Of a DNA stretch of 64,000 bases, positions 8,920 through 18,208 are shown one piece after another; position 1 is the stretch's first letter; every line of letters starts with the position of its first letter. Origin of the DNA: Wenzhouxiangella sp. AB-CW3 (GTDB lineage: Bacteria > Pseudomonadota > Gammaproteobacteria > Xanthomonadales > Wenzhouxiangellaceae); assembly GCF_014725735.1 (NCBI RefSeq), contig NZ_CP061368.1, forward strand, positions 2,495,225 to 2,559,224, in the 5' to 3' direction. Both the position numbers and the translations under genes were made by a program. The notes below the pieces were generated by a model that saw only the letters and a list, made by a program, of their open reading frames with translations, was not told where the DNA came from and did no database searches.

Positions 8920-8928
8920 TCTCCAACC

Positions 8929-10356
8929 CTACCCGGCAGCCACCCTGGCTTCGATATGGGCCAGCGCCCGGTCGATCCGGTCCAGGCTGCGCCCCTTGCC
9001 CATCAGCCACAGGGTCTGGTTGATGGCCGGGGACTGGCCGTGGCCCATTAGTGCGACCCTGAGGGGCATGCCGATCTTGCCGAAACCGATTCCCAGTTCG
9101 TCGGCAGTGGCCTGCATGGCAGCCTGCAGGGCGTCCGGTGTCCAATCGGCCAGAGCTTCCAGCCGGCCACGCAGTGCCGTCAACGGCTCGGCGGCCACCG
9201 GGCGCAGGTGTTTCTTGGCGGCACCGGGCTCGAATTCTTCGTAGTCGGTAAAAAAGGGCCGGCTCTGCTCGACCAGCTCGACCAGGGTTTCAACCCGTTC
9301 GGCCTGCACGGCAATCAGATCGGCCAGCGGTGGACCCTGCTCGGCCTGCAGTCCGGCACGCTGCAGGTGCCAGATCAGCTCCGAATGCACCCGGTCACGA
9401 TCACCCTCGCGCAGGTAATGGTGGTTGAGCCAGTTGAGCTTTTCGGTATCAAAGCGGGACGCTTTGCGGTTGACATCGCCGATATCGAACAGCTCAACGA
9501 GCTCGTCACGCGAAAAGATTTCCTGGTCGCCGTGGGACCAGCCCAGCCGGGCCAGGTAGTTGACCATGGCATCCGGCAGATAGCCCTGCTCCCGCCAGGC
9601 CAGTACGCTGACCGCCCCGTGGCGCTTGGACAGACGCGCGCCGTCATCGCCCAGAATCATGGGCACGTGGGCAAACGTGGGCGGTTCGGCGCCCAGGGCG
9701 CGATAGATATTGATCTGGCGCGGCGTGTTGTTGATGTGATCGTCGCCGCGAATGACCATGTTGATATCCATGCCCATGTCGTCGATGACCACGGCGAAGT
9801 TATAGGTCGGCGTGCCGTCGGCACGCATGATGACCAGGTCGTCGAGCTCGCTGTTGGCCACCTCGATGCGCCCGCGCACGTGGTCGTCGAAGACCACGCT
9901 GCCCTCGTCGGGGTTGCGGAAGCGGATGACCGGCTCGACGCCTTCCGGGGCTGAGTCCAGGTTCCGGCAGTGCCCGTCGTAGCGCGGCTTTTCGCCGTTT
10001 GCCATCGCCTCTTCGCGCAGTTTTTCGATGCGCTCCCTGGAACAGTAGCAGCGATACGCCTGGCCCGATTCCAGCAAGCGATCGACCGCCTTGCGGTATT
10101 CGTCAAAACGCTCGCTCTGGTAGAACGGCCCTTCGTCGCAATCGAGCTCCAGCCATGCCAGGCCGTCGAGAATGGCCTGAACGGATTCGGCCGTCGAGCG
10201 TTCGCGGTCGGTATCCTCGACGCGCAGCACGAACTGACCACCCGAGTGACGGGCGGCCAACCAGCAAAACAGCGCCGTTCGGGCACCGCCGATATGCAGA
10301 TATCCGGTCGGTGAAGGGGCAAATCGGGTACGGATGGGACTTTTCTCGCCCGTCAT
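8929..10356 (-). CDS. gltX: Glutamyl-tRNA synthetase
   Basis: This enzyme charges tRNA-Glu with glutamate in the cytosol. It is a class I synthetase of 475 residues, normal for the family. The HIGH-type motif is at residues 14-24 (APSPTGYLHIG) and the KMSKS-type loop is LSKRHGAVSV in the middle of the protein. The Zn-like cysteine cluster region YRCYCSRERIEKLREE and DGHCRN lies near residue 100, and the anticodon-binding helices form the C-terminal third. The start ATG precedes the first motif by 13 residues. Divergent mltF begins 88 bp away, so the two genes share a promoter region. Confidence 0.96.
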   Translation of the reverse strand: MTGEKSPIRTRFAPSPTGYLHIGGARTALFCWLAARHSGGQFVLRVEDTDRERSTAESVQAILDGLAWLELDCDEGPFYQSERFDEYRKAVDRLLESGQAYRCYCSRERIEKLREEAMANGEKPRYDGHCRNLDSAPEGVEPVIRFRNPDEGSVVFDDHVRGRIEVANSELDDLVIMRADGTPTYNFAVVIDDMGMDINMVIRGDDHINNTPRQINIYRALGAEPPTFAHVPMILGDDGARLSKRHGAVSVLAWREQGYLPDAMVNYLARLGWSHGDQEIFSRDELVELFDIGDVNRKASRFDTEKLNWLNHHYLREGDRDRVHSELIWHLQRAGLQAEQGPPLADLIAVQAERVETLVELVEQSRPFFTDYEEFEPGAAKKHLRPVAAEPLTALRGRLEALADWTPDALQAAMQATADELGIGFGKIGMPLRVALMGHGQSPAINQTLWLMGKGRSLDRIDRALAHIEARVAAG

Positions 10357-10444
10357 GGTCTCAGTGGGTCCGGAACAAAGCCGGATATTTTACCAGAGGG
10401 CCGGACTCAAGCCTGGGTCCGAATTCCGGTATAAAGGACCCTGC

Positions 10445-11872
10445 ATGAGTGCAAGAAACCGTTCAATTCGTCTCAGCGACCGGCTGCGCGGCCTGCTGCG
10501 CCTGCTGCTGATCGGCCTGGTGGTGGTCATCGTGGCCACATCGGGCGACAGCCGGCTGAGCCAGGTTGAGCGGATCGAGCAGCGCGGCAGCCTGATCATG
10601 CTGACCGTCAACGGCGCCAGCACCTACTTTCTGGGCGCCGAAGGGGAGACCGGCTACGAATACGAACTGGCGCTGGACTTTGCCGAGTCGCTGGGCGTGG
10701 CGCTGGAAGTCAACACCGTTCCGACGGTCGCCGATTTGATTCCCGCGCTCAGGTCAGGCAAGGGAGACTTTATCGCCGCCAACCTCACAAGAGTGCCGGA
10801 GCGGCAGTCCAGCTTGCGTTTCGGGCCGGTCTACGAGGAAGTCCGGCAGGTCGTTGTCTATCGACGTGGCTCGGCGCGCCCGGCATCACTGGACGATATG
10901 ACCGATGGCCGATTGGTCCTGCTGGAAGGCAGCAGCTTTGAGGCCCTGCTGGCGGATCATCCCGCCGATCTGAGCTGGGAAACCCTGCCCCGGGCCAGCA
11001 TCGAGGATATCTTCGATGGCATCAGCAACGAGGAGATCGATTACACGATCATCGACTCCAATATTCTCGAACTCAACCGCCGTTTCTTCCCGGCCATTCG
11101 CCCGGCCTTCGAGCTGGGCGAGCCCCAGCCACTGGCCTGGGCCACCCGGCGCAGCAATGACGACAGCCTGGTGCAGCAGATGCACCGGCACTTCGCCCAC
11201 GCCAGTGAAAGCGGACGACTGGCCGAGATCCGGCACCGGCACTATGATCACGTCGAGGCCTACGAACCGGTGGGCACGTTTACCTTCATGCGCCAGATGC
11301 GCGAGCGCCTGCCGCCCCTGCGGCATCATTTCGAGGAAGCCGCCGAACGCTACGACCTCGACTGGCGACTGCTGGCGGCCGTAGGCTACCAGGAATCGCA
11401 CTGGAACCCCAACGCGGTGTCGCGCACCGGCGTAAGAGGCGTGATGATGCTGACCCAGCGCACGGCGCGCCAGCTCGGGGTGGAAAACCGCCAGGACCCG
11501 GAGCAGAGCATCATGGGCGGTGCCCGCTACCTGCGCTCGATGATCGACCGGGTGCCCGAACGCATCGATTATCCTGATCGTCTCTGGCTGGCACTGGCCG
11601 CCTACAACGTCGGCTACGGCCATCTTGAAGATGCGCGCCGCCTCACCGAAGGCCTGGGTGGCAATCCGGACCGCTGGCTCGACGTGCGCGATCACCTGCC
11701 CCTGCTCACACAGGAACGCTATTACAGCCAGACGCGGTTTGGATATGCGCGGGGATACGAACCGGTGCACTTTGTCGAGAACATCCGGACATTCTTCGAA
11801 ATCCTGCTGTGGATGGAAGGCCGGGAGCACCCGCTGCTGGCTGGCGTGCCGTCCGGCATCGAAACAGAGTAA
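10445..11872 (+). CDS. mltF: MltF, membrane-bound lytic murein transglycosylase F
   Basis: This cleaves the peptidoglycan MurNAc-GlcNAc bond to give anhydro-muropeptides. The 475-residue protein has one N-terminal membrane anchor (LLRLLLIGLVVVIVA). A periplasmic solute-binding-like domain (about 45-265) starts at GSLIMLTVNGASTYF. The C-terminal SLT domain carries the catalytic glutamate in GYQESHWNPNAVSRTG and the motif VRGVMMLTQRTARQLG, then LAAYNVGYGHLEDAR. The start at 10445 has AAGGA seven bases upstream; an in-frame codon at 10334 would add 37 residues that read through the gltX promoter region. The family acts as a regulatory transglycosylase. Confidence 0.93.
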   Translation: MSARNRSIRLSDRLRGLLRLLLIGLVVVIVATSGDSRLSQVERIEQRGSLIMLTVNGASTYFLGAEGETGYEYELALDFAESLGVALEVNTVPTVADLIPALRSGKGDFIAANLTRVPERQSSLRFGPVYEEVRQVVVYRRGSARPASLDDMTDGRLVLLEGSSFEALLADHPADLSWETLPRASIEDIFDGISNEEIDYTIIDSNILELNRRFFPAIRPAFELGEPQPLAWATRRSNDDSLVQQMHRHFAHASESGRLAEIRHRHYDHVEAYEPVGTFTFMRQMRERLPPLRHHFEEAAERYDLDWRLLAAVGYQESHWNPNAVSRTGVRGVMMLTQRTARQLGVENRQDPEQSIMGGARYLRSMIDRVPERIDYPDRLWLALAAYNVGYGHLEDARRLTEGLGGNPDRWLDVRDHLPLLTQERYYSQTRFGYARGYEPVHFVENIRTFFEILLWMEGREHPLLAGVPSGIETE

Positions 11873-11898
11873 TTGCCCCGGCAAAGCCGTGGCTTTAG

Positions 11899-12603
11899 CT
11901 AATCTCCACCTTCAAGCCAAAGACACTTCCCCGCACTTTCCCGAATGGACTCCAGGCGTGCCTGATGGGCTGCCATTTCCTCGGTCGTGGCCCGGCGCAC
12001 CACCAGCCTTGACAGGTCCAGCGCTTCCAGCGGCTCGTACCCCACGGTTTCCTCGTTCTCGTCGGACAGCGCCAGGCCCAGGTCGACCTGGCCACCGGTC
12101 ATCGCCAGGTAGACTTCGGCCAGCAACTCGGCATCCAGCAAGGCGCCGTGCAGATCACGACCCGAGTTGTCCACCTCGTAGCGCTTGCACAAGGCATCCA
12201 GACTGACACGCTGGCCGGGGTGCAGCTCACGGGCCAGGTCGAGAGTATCGAGCACCGTGGCATGCTCGGTCACACGGGTGGGCTGTTCCAGACGGGCCAG
12301 CTCCGAGTCCAGGAACCCCACATCGAATGACGCGTTGTGAATCACCAGCTCGGCATCGCGAATGAACTCCAGAAACTCACCGGCCACATCATCGAATCGT
12401 GGCTTGTCGGCCAGAAACTCATTGCTGATGCCATGCACCTGCAACGCCTCGTGCTCCACCTCGCGATCCGGATTGAGGTAGACATGGAAAGTCCGATCGG
12501 TAATCCGGCGCTCGACCATCTCCAGGCAACCGATCTCGATGATGCGGTGGCCTTCGGAGGGCTCAAGGCCGGTGGTTTCGGTGTCTAGGACGATTTGGCG
12601 CAT
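11899..12603 (-). CDS. dnaQ: DNA polymerase III epsilon subunit (proofreading exonuclease)
   Basis: This is the 3'-5' proofreading exonuclease of the replicative polymerase, with 234 residues. Exo I is VLDTETTGLEP (D7, E9), Exo II is HNASFDVGFLDSEL, and Exo III is HGALLDAELLAEVYLAMTGG. The tail that binds the alpha subunit follows. The order dnaQ-rnhA is common in gammaproteobacteria, where the two are usually divergent. Here rnhA lies upstream on the same strand, separated by 173 bp of heptamer repeats. A small hairpin (AAAGCC-GT-GGCTTT) just beyond the stop may end this transcript and the convergent mltF transcript. Confidence 0.95.
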   Translation of the reverse strand: MRQIVLDTETTGLEPSEGHRIIEIGCLEMVERRITDRTFHVYLNPDREVEHEALQVHGISNEFLADKPRFDDVAGEFLEFIRDAELVIHNASFDVGFLDSELARLEQPTRVTEHATVLDTLDLARELHPGQRVSLDALCKRYEVDNSGRDLHGALLDAELLAEVYLAMTGGQVDLGLALSDENEETVGYEPLEALDLSRLVVRRATTEEMAAHQARLESIRESAGKCLWLEGGD

Positions 12604-12612
12604 GAATGACTA

Positions 12613-12724
12613 GTGTGAAGTGTGAGGTGTGAAGTGTGAGGTGTGAAGTGTGAGGTGTGAAGTGTGAGGTGTGAAGTGTGAGGTGTGAAGTGTTAGGTGT
12701 TAGGTGTTAGGTGTTAGGTGTTAG
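12613..12724. repeat. 7-bp tandem array (GTGTGAA/GTGTGAG/GTGTTAG)
   Basis: Sixteen heptamers in perfect register: GTGTGAA alternates with GTGTGAG eleven times, then GTGTTAG is repeated five times. The alternating part therefore has a 14-bp higher-order period. It starts 10 bp before the dnaQ start codon, so it occupies the dnaQ leader. Confidence 0.95.
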
Positions 12725-12742
12725 GTGTCGATGCCAGGCTCG

Positions 12743-12791
12743 CACCTTTCACCTCTTACCTTTCACCTTTTACCTCTTACCCTTTCACCTT
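12743..12791. repeat. Degenerate 7-bp array (CACCTTT/TACCTCT) that runs into rnhA
   Basis: Seven heptamers of the CACCTTT type, with variants TACCTTT, CACCTCT and TACCTCT. They are in inverted orientation relative to the neighbouring array, as in the pstA-pstC gap. The last copies encode the final KVKG residues and the stop codon of rnhA. Confidence 0.85.
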
Positions 12792-13223
12792 CCGCGCTTG
12801 CGTGGAAGCAAGCTCGTCGGCTCGTTCGTTTTCTGGGTGGCCAGAGTGGCCTTTGACCCAGTCCCATTGGACGGTGTGTCGCTGGCGGGCCTGGTCTAGG
12901 CGGCGCCAGAGTTCGGCGTTTTTTACCGGCTTTTTCGAGGCGGTTTTCCAGCCGTTCTTTTTCCAGTTGTCCATCCACTCGGTAATGCCCTTGCGCACGT
13001 ACTGCGAATCGGTGGTCAGGATGACCTGGCAGGGTCGTTTGAGTGCTTCCAGTGCCTGTATGGCGGCCATCAGTTCCATTCGGTTGTTGGTGGTGTCGGC
13101 TTCGGCGCCGGACAGTTCGCGTTCGTGACCGTTCCAGCGCAGTAGCGCACCCCAGCCGCCGGGGCCCGGATTGCCCAGGCAGGCCCCGTCGGTCCAGGCA
13201 TGCACGGCCTGCTTCCCGCTCAT
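12777..13223 (-). CDS. rnhA: Ribonuclease HI
   Basis: This degrades the RNA strand of RNA:DNA hybrids such as primers and R-loops. The 148-residue length is normal for the family. Catalytic carboxylates are visible in [30 protein letters not shown] and [10 protein letters not shown], with the C-terminal D in [15 protein letters not shown]. The ATG at 13223 overlaps the stop of the upstream methyltransferase gene (ATGA), and a longer in-frame extension was rejected. The last four codons and the TAA stop lie inside the neighbouring heptamer array, so array changes would alter the C-terminus. Confidence 0.95.
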   Translation of the reverse strand: MSGKQAVHAWTDGACLGNPGPGGWGALLRWNGHERELSGAEADTTNNRMELMAAIQALEALKRPCQVILTTDSQYVRKGITEWMDNWKKNGWKTASKKPVKNAELWRRLDQARQRHTVQWDWVKGHSGHPENERADELASTQARKVKG

Positions 13224-13819
13224 GCCGCGCGACACTGCGTTGCCGAGACACCGCCGGTGGTCATGCGCGGCTGGGAAAACCGCATCGGCTGGATTCTGGC
13301 CGGTTCGGCGGGTTTGCGGGCCACCAGCACCAGCACCGCGCTCAAGCCCGGCACAAAACCCCGAAATTGACTGGCCGCCGGCGTGGCCAGCCGGCATCCC
13401 CGGCGCGCGTGCATGATCTGGAAATGGGGCCAGCTCGGCAGGCGCAGGGCGTCACGACCAATCTCGCGCCAGGCCAGCGGATGCCAGGGATTGGCGGTCA
13501 CCGAAATCAGGACACCGCCAGGACGCAGTACGCGCAGTGCTTCATCCAGCGGATCGATTTCGAATGCCGGCTGCCAGACATGTCTGAGCAACACCGCGGG
13601 AGCCGAACGACTTTCCAGCGGCCATTGATCCAGCGGGGCCATGAACGGCCAGCGACAGCGCGCACCATCGACCAGCACCCGACACCGGCGTGCCGGAAAC
13701 TCCGGCGATGCACTGGCCGTCGGTGCGACTTCCAGCACCCAGCTGGCATGAACACCTTCCAGCGCCGCCGCCACCAAGGGCGCTTCCAGGCGCTGCAGCC
13801 GGGCAAAACCGGCCGGCAT
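13220..13819 (-). CDS. Putative SAM-dependent methyltransferase-like protein
   Basis: This appears to be a class I methyltransferase fold of the type often found between gloB and rnhA in gammaproteobacteria (YafS-like). The 199-residue product has the motif [24 protein letters not shown], the typical strand-4/5 region of such enzymes, followed by GWREIGR-like spacing. The glycine-rich SAM motif near the N-terminus ([15 protein letters not shown]) is degenerate, so activity is doubtful. The start is uncertain: ATG 13819 is used here, and GTG 13849 would also avoid the divergent gloB start. The stop overlaps the rnhA start by 4 bp, indicating an operon. The substrate is unknown. Confidence 0.7.
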   Translation of the reverse strand: MPAGFARLQRLEAPLVAAALEGVHASWVLEVAPTASASPEFPARRCRVLVDGARCRWPFMAPLDQWPLESRSAPAVLLRHVWQPAFEIDPLDEALRVLRPGGVLISVTANPWHPLAWREIGRDALRLPSWPHFQIMHARRGCRLATPAASQFRGFVPGLSAVLVLVARKPAEPARIQPMRFSQPRMTTGGVSATQCRAA

Positions 13820-13878
13820 TCGGGGCGCGTTAGAATGACTGCTGCTCACGCTGGAAAGGATACCAGAAGGAGTTCGAA

Positions 13879-14646
13879 ATGCCGCTGTCAATCGAGGCCA
13901 TCCCGGTTCTGGATACCAACTACGTCTGGGCGCTGCACGACGGTCAAAGCTGTGTACTGGTCGACCCGGGCAGTGCCGACGAGCCCCTGGCGTACCTGCA
14001 GAACAATGGGCTTGAAATGTCGGCCCTGCTTATTACCCACCATCATCCCGATCACACCGCGGGCGTCAATGCGCTGCTGGCCCACAGCAAGGTGCCGGTA
14101 TGGGGCCCCCGCGATGAACGCATCGCCCAGGTCAGTCACCCGGTCGGCGAAGGCGATCGATTCACCATCGATCAGCCGTCCTTGGCGTTCGAGGTCCTGG
14201 AAACACCCGGCCATACCACCAGCCACATCATGTTTCATGATGGCCGACACCTGATCAGTGGTGACACACTGTTCTCGATCGGCTGTGGCCGCCTGTTCGA
14301 GGGTACTCCGGCACAGATGCTGCACTCGCTTGACAAACTCTCCGGCCTGCCCGACGAGTTGAAGGTCTACTGCGGCCACGAGTACACGGTCGACAACTGC
14401 CGCTTCGCCCGTCAGGTCGAGCCCGAAAACAAGGCGCTGCAATCCAGATTGGCCGAAGCCGAGCGCCTGCGCGAGAATGATCAGATCACACTGCCCTCTA
14501 CGCTGGGTGGAGAGCGGGCAGCCAACCCCTTCCTGCGTGTGCGCGAGCCCGCGGTCATCGAAGCGGCCAATCGCCGGGAACCGGGTACCGGCAATGACCC
14601 GGCAGCCGTTTTCGGGGTCATCAGGCGGTGGAAGGACAACGGCTGA
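13879..14646 (+). CDS. gloB: Hydroxyacylglutathione hydrolase (glyoxalase II)
   Basis: This hydrolyses S-lactoylglutathione to lactate and glutathione, the second step of methylglyoxal detoxification. It is a metallo-beta-lactamase fold of 255 residues. The binuclear metal site is seen in THHHPDHTAG, the later GHTTSHIMFHDGRHLISGDTLF carries H and D ligands, and YCGHEYTVDNCRFA holds the glutathione-binding histidine/tyrosine motif. The C-terminal HAGH domain follows, with LPSTLGGERAANPFLRV. The start has AAGGAG seven bases upstream. It is divergent from the methyltransferase-rnhA pair. A 323-bp non-coding element begins 50 bp after the stop. Confidence 0.95.
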   Translation: MPLSIEAIPVLDTNYVWALHDGQSCVLVDPGSADEPLAYLQNNGLEMSALLITHHHPDHTAGVNALLAHSKVPVWGPRDERIAQVSHPVGEGDRFTIDQPSLAFEVLETPGHTTSHIMFHDGRHLISGDTLFSIGCGRLFEGTPAQMLHSLDKLSGLPDELKVYCGHEYTVDNCRFARQVEPENKALQSRLAEAERLRENDQITLPSTLGGERAANPFLRVREPAVIEAANRREPGTGNDPAAVFGVIRRWKDNG

Positions 14647-14695
14647 AACCGCGCAGGAAGGCTTGGCAGCAAGACGCAGTCAACAGATCAGCTAT

Positions 14696-15018
14696 TGGGC
14701 CATGCGGTTAATAAGGTAACACTCAGCCGTCGCACAAGCGTCGTGGGCAAGGCGCGCGAGCGCAGGACTGGCCGTCGCCAATTCAAGCGAGCGGAACACG
14801 TGCAGCGGCTCCACTCGCAAGGCTTCATTCGCTACGCGAAAGTCGCCATGCGGTTTCGCCTGCCCACGGCGCTTGTGCGACGGCCCTTCGGGAGTCACTG
14901 TGCTGGCGCGACTCGGCGTTGCGTTTCTTGGCAAGGACGCTGCCATTCCCTGCGAAACGCGCCTTGATTCGCGCCAGCACAGTGGCTCTGAGCGTTACCT
15001 CATTAACCGCATGGCCCA
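14696..15018. mobile_element. 323-bp non-coding element with 31-bp inverted ends and two internal long stems (MITE-like)
   Basis: The 31-bp ends (14696-14726 and 14988-15018) are inverted copies with two mismatches, starting TGGGCCATGCGGTTAAT. Inside, 14727-14754 pairs with 14857-14883 (core CCGTCGCACAAGCG), and about 14893-14914 pairs with 14966-14987 (core CACTGTGCTGGCGCGA). The whole can fold as a three-way junction. No transposase is present, and open frames on both strands only reflect the symmetry. The right end abuts the stop codon of the pilin gene. CTA occurs near both edges, but a target duplication is not certain. Confidence 0.8.
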
Positions 15019-15495
15019 CTAGTTACGCGACAGTACACAGGGCTGTCGGACATCCCAGCCCTGACCCAGCCATGCATCGGAGGGCGGCGTCAGCAAAAAG
15101 CGCGTGACCCAGAAGACCGCTGCACCGTCGTCCAATTGACTGGCCCATTGCTCAGCCGGTGTATTGCTGTCGATATTGCTGACGGTGAAGACCGACCGAT
15201 CGAGATGCGGGAAGAACTCGTCGATCGCTTCATCACAGGCCTGAGTTCCGGTGGTGGTGATATCCACGCAGTCGCTGCTTCCGGACCGACAGGCCGCCAC
15301 GTTGATGGTGTCCTGGCTAATGAGCGCGGCCGCCTGCGCCCGGGTGGATGCCTCTTCTGCCTCGGGTTGCAAGTCGATGAAACGCGGCAAGGCAACCGCC
15401 GCAAGCAGACCCAGCAGCACAATCACCGCCACCACCTCGACCAGCGTGAAGCCGCCTGCATACAACACAGGCACTCGCAGATTTCGAACGCTCAT
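15019..15495 (-). CDS. Type IV pilin-like prepilin (MSHA/pseudopilin type)
   Basis: This is an exported pilin-like subunit of 158 residues. The prepilin signal is clear: a short basic leader (MSVRNLRVPVLYAGG) is followed by FTLVEVVAVIVLLGLLAAVALPRF, with glycine -1, phenylalanine +1 and glutamate +5. The leader peptidase PilD should cleave before the phenylalanine. The globular part has four cysteines (ACRSGSSDC, then ACDEAIDEFF, then QPC). The start at 15495 was chosen by the leader and a preceding AAGGGG. It stands alone, without other pilus genes in the window. Its TAG stop forms the edge of the downstream 323-bp element, so the element may have trimmed or replaced the original 3' end. Confidence 0.82.
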   Translation of the reverse strand: MSVRNLRVPVLYAGGFTLVEVVAVIVLLGLLAAVALPRFIDLQPEAEEASTRAQAAALISQDTINVAACRSGSSDCVDITTTGTQACDEAIDEFFPHLDRSVFTVSNIDSNTPAEQWASQLDDGAAVFWVTRFLLTPPSDAWLGQGWDVRQPCVLSRN

Positions 15496-15630
15496 ACTGG
15501 CTACCACCCCTTGAAACTGCAGTCGTTCGGGCCGGCCGTGTCCGCGCGCACCTGAGCTGGGACCACCAGGCACGGCAGGCACCATCCCGATAGACTGTAC
15601 ATGATGCCGTACTGACCGCGAATTATACCC

Positions 15631-16227
15631 ATGATGGCCTCAACGATTCCCATCGGGCTCAAGCTGGCTTTTACCGCCATGACCATCGTTGTTCTGACCG
15701 CGTACTGGTTCCGCTACGGTCCGGCCAACTATCTCTGGTTCTCCGATATCGCGCTGATCGGAGCCACCCTCGCACTCTGGCTGGAAAATCCGCTGCTGGC
15801 ATCCACCATGGCCGTCCTGATTCTCGTGCCCGAAACTGCCTGGATCGTCATCCTGCTGACGCGCCTGATCACCGGCTGGCAGGCGTTCGGCCTGCTCGGC
15901 TACATGTTCGACACGAACCGCCCCCGCTGGCTGAGACTGCTGTCGCTGTTCCACATCCCGCTGCCACTGGTGCTGGTCTGGATGGTCTGGCTGCAGGGCT
16001 ATGACCCTCGCGCCCTGCCGCTGGCCATTGCCATTGCCTGGCTCGTCTTGCCCTTGACCTGGCTGATCGCCCCGCCCGAACGCAACATCAACTGGGTGCA
16101 TGGCATGACCGGCGCCGGCGATCAGAAGCGCTTGTCACCCATGGGCCACCTGCTGTTCCTGATGATCGGCATCCCCCTGCTGTTTCACCTGCCCGCACAC
16201 TGGGTGCTGTCACTGCTCGGTTCCTGA
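15631..16227 (+). CDS. Hypothetical polytopic membrane protein
   Basis: This is a 198-residue protein with about six hydrophobic segments and no soluble domain: LKLAFTAMTIVVLTAYW, WFSDIALIGATLALWL, LLASTMAVLILVPETAWIV, FHIPLPLVLVWMVWL, ALPLAIAIAWLVLPLTWLI and HLLFLMIGIPLLFHLP. A cytoplasmic or periplasmic loop carries PPERNINWVHGMTGAG. Similar membrane proteins of unknown role occur in varied bacteria, but I cannot name a family with confidence. It is divergent from the pilin gene with a 135-bp gap and is the last core-type gene before the Rhs array. Confidence 0.7.
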   Translation: MMASTIPIGLKLAFTAMTIVVLTAYWFRYGPANYLWFSDIALIGATLALWLENPLLASTMAVLILVPETAWIVILLTRLITGWQAFGLLGYMFDTNRPRWLRLLSLFHIPLPLVLVWMVWLQGYDPRALPLAIAIAWLVLPLTWLIAPPERNINWVHGMTGAGDQKRLSPMGHLLFLMIGIPLLFHLPAHWVLSLLGS

Positions 16228-16336
16228 GCCGGGCATCTCATCCACGCACAGACGCGGCAGCGATTCAGGGGTAACCCCCAACTTTTGGTGCACTTGAATC
16301 CAAGAACATCAATTCTCGGAGGAATTATCCAATCGA

Positions 16337-16388
16337 TCGGCCTGATCCCAACTGTGGTTGTAGGTGGTGCCGTGGGGCGCAGTCAACT
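16337..16388 (-). pseudogene. Rhs/YD-repeat gene scrap
   Basis: The minus strand reads RRKLTAPHGTTYNHSWDQADRL, which matches RQASLTAPHGTTYN and SWDEADRLQ of the intact Rhs genes in this window, with close nucleotide identity. Nothing else of that Rhs copy remains, so it marks the far end of the eroded Rhs array. Confidence 0.75.
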
Positions 16389-16418
16389 TGCGCCTCCATT
16401 GTAGCTGCCAAAAAACAC

Positions 16419-16550
16419 TCAATTGAAACGACGGGCCGGCAGTTCGCAACTAACAATGTAATCAAACTCCAAGGAATCGTAGGTACTCGCTGCTGAAGAA
16501 ATCGATTCCGACACCCCAAGAGAAACTGCCACCACAGCGACTAACCCACC
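16419..16550 (-). pseudogene. 3' part of lipoprotein gene split by IS21
   Basis: It encodes GGLVAVVAVSLGVSES and continues to a stop after PARRFN. It joins in frame to the 5' part at 18997-19385 when the IS21 element and one CCACC copy are removed. The intact gene would have encoded a lipoprotein of about 170 residues. Confidence 0.75.
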
Positions 16551-16682
16551 TGTTAATGGCCAACTAAACTGACCCACTATTGGCCAACAATTTTGACCCA
16601 CCCCGGGTGGCTTTGGCCACAAAACACTGTAGCGTCCCGTGCCAGACAAATAAGCCGGGACAGATCATTGAAGGAGTGGGTT

Positions 16683-18208
16683 GTGATTCACAAAATCAAA
16701 GCATTACACGATCAGGGGCGGGGCCTATCGGTCCGGGCGATCAGCCGGGAACTGGGCATTGCCCGTAACACGGTTCGCAAGTACCTGAGACTGAACGAGA
16801 TGGCGATCAGCCAGGCCCAGGAGGATCCCTCGCGTAGCAAGCGTCTGGACGAGTATCGAGATTTCCTCATCCACCAGCTCAAGACGTATCCCCGGCTGAG
16901 CGCCATCAAGCTGGCTCGGCGACTGCGTGAGAAAGTGGGCGAGTTGCCAGCCTCTGAGCGTAGCCTGCGCCGCTACGTGCGAGCACTCAAGGAGCAAATC
17001 GCCAACGGCCAGACTCGTTATTACGAGCCGGTGGTTGACGCCGTACCCGGCGTTCAGTGCCAGGTTGACCCCGGCGAGCTGCGCGGAGTGATGATCGCAG
17101 GGGTGGAGCGGGTGGTCTACTTCGTGGTCTTCGTTCTGGCCTGTTCACGGCTGATGTACGTGGGGGTGCGATTCCAGCCTCTGGACACCGAGGCGTTCAT
17201 CCAGCTTCACGACGAAGCCTTCCGCTACTTTGGTGGTGTGCCTGAGGAGTGTGTATACGATCAGACCAAGCTCGTGGTGATCCACGAGCGGTACCGAGAG
17301 CTGACGCTCAATCAACGCTTTCACCAGTACGCCACGACTGCCGGTTACCGGATCCATGCCTGCGAGGGCTATGATCCCGAGAGCAAGGGCAAGGTGGAGG
17401 CCGGGGTCAAGTACGTCAAGCAGGACGCCCTTTACGGGGAGTGCTTCGAGAGCGAGACGGCGCTGTGCCAGCACCTGCAAGGCTGGTTGGAGGCCGTGGC
17501 CAATGTTCGCAAGCACGGCGCCACCGGTCGCCAGCCGCGGGCCCACTTCGAGGCCGACGAGCGCGCACACCTGCGTCCCTACATTGTGGCGCAAAGCCTG
17601 CTTCAGGCTCGCCCTGACCACGAGACCCGCCGGGCCGACAAAACCGGGCTGATCTCGTGGAAAGCCAACAAGTACTCAGTGCCCTGCGCTGGCAGCGGGC
17701 CCAGGTGGGTGTCTCTGAACAGGAGGGGCACCTGCATATCCATGACCTGGAGAGCGGCGAGCACATTGCTGAGCACGTGCTGTGTCTGGAGAAAGGCCGC
17801 ACGATCAAGAACAACCACCACTACCGGGATCCGGCCCAGCGCATCGCGGATCTGGAAGCGGCCATCTGCCAACAGCTGCCCGACGGTCAGGGCGAGACGC
17901 TGTGCCACCTGCTCAAGGTGACCTCGCCGAGGATCTACAAGGACCAACTGGCAGGCCTGCGTGATCTGCTCAACCGGCATGGACCCGTCGACGCCGAACT
18001 GCTGCAGACACTGACTCAGCAGCCCCGGTTGACCGCCAGCACCGTGCAACGCTACCTGGAGGCGTGGCAGCAAGCTCGAGACCGCGGGCGAGCCCCCGAT
18101 ACCAACACAACGCCTGATCATGAGGACCGAATGCCTGTCTCGGCCCTGCAAGCCTATGCTCAGGTTGGCCGCTCCAGTGGCCAGGAGGTGACCCATGAGT
18201 CGGCTTGA
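16683..18208 (+). pseudogene. istA: IstA transposase of IS21, frameshifted
   Basis: This is a DDE transposase of the IS21 family. The N-terminal HTH (IKALHDQGRGLSVRAI, then RELGIARNTVRKYLRL) and the rve core are clear: QCQVDPGELRGVMIAG, FQPLDTEAFIQLHDEAFRYFGG and GYDPESKGKVEAGVKYVK hold the catalytic acids. Near 17682, after KANKYSVP, the frame shifts by -1. The C-terminal part resumes as LRWQRAQVGVSEQEG in another frame and ends at 18208. GTG 16683 follows AAGGAG and is the likely start. A single-base deletion is the simplest reading, which would leave this copy inactive unless ribosomes shift frame. The end overlaps istB by 14 bp. Confidence 0.85.

Noticed and set aside
14692-14967. Overlapping open frames on both strands starting MGHAVN
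   Set aside because: Both starts lie in the inverted ends of the 323-bp element, so the matching N-termini are produced by symmetry, not by genes.
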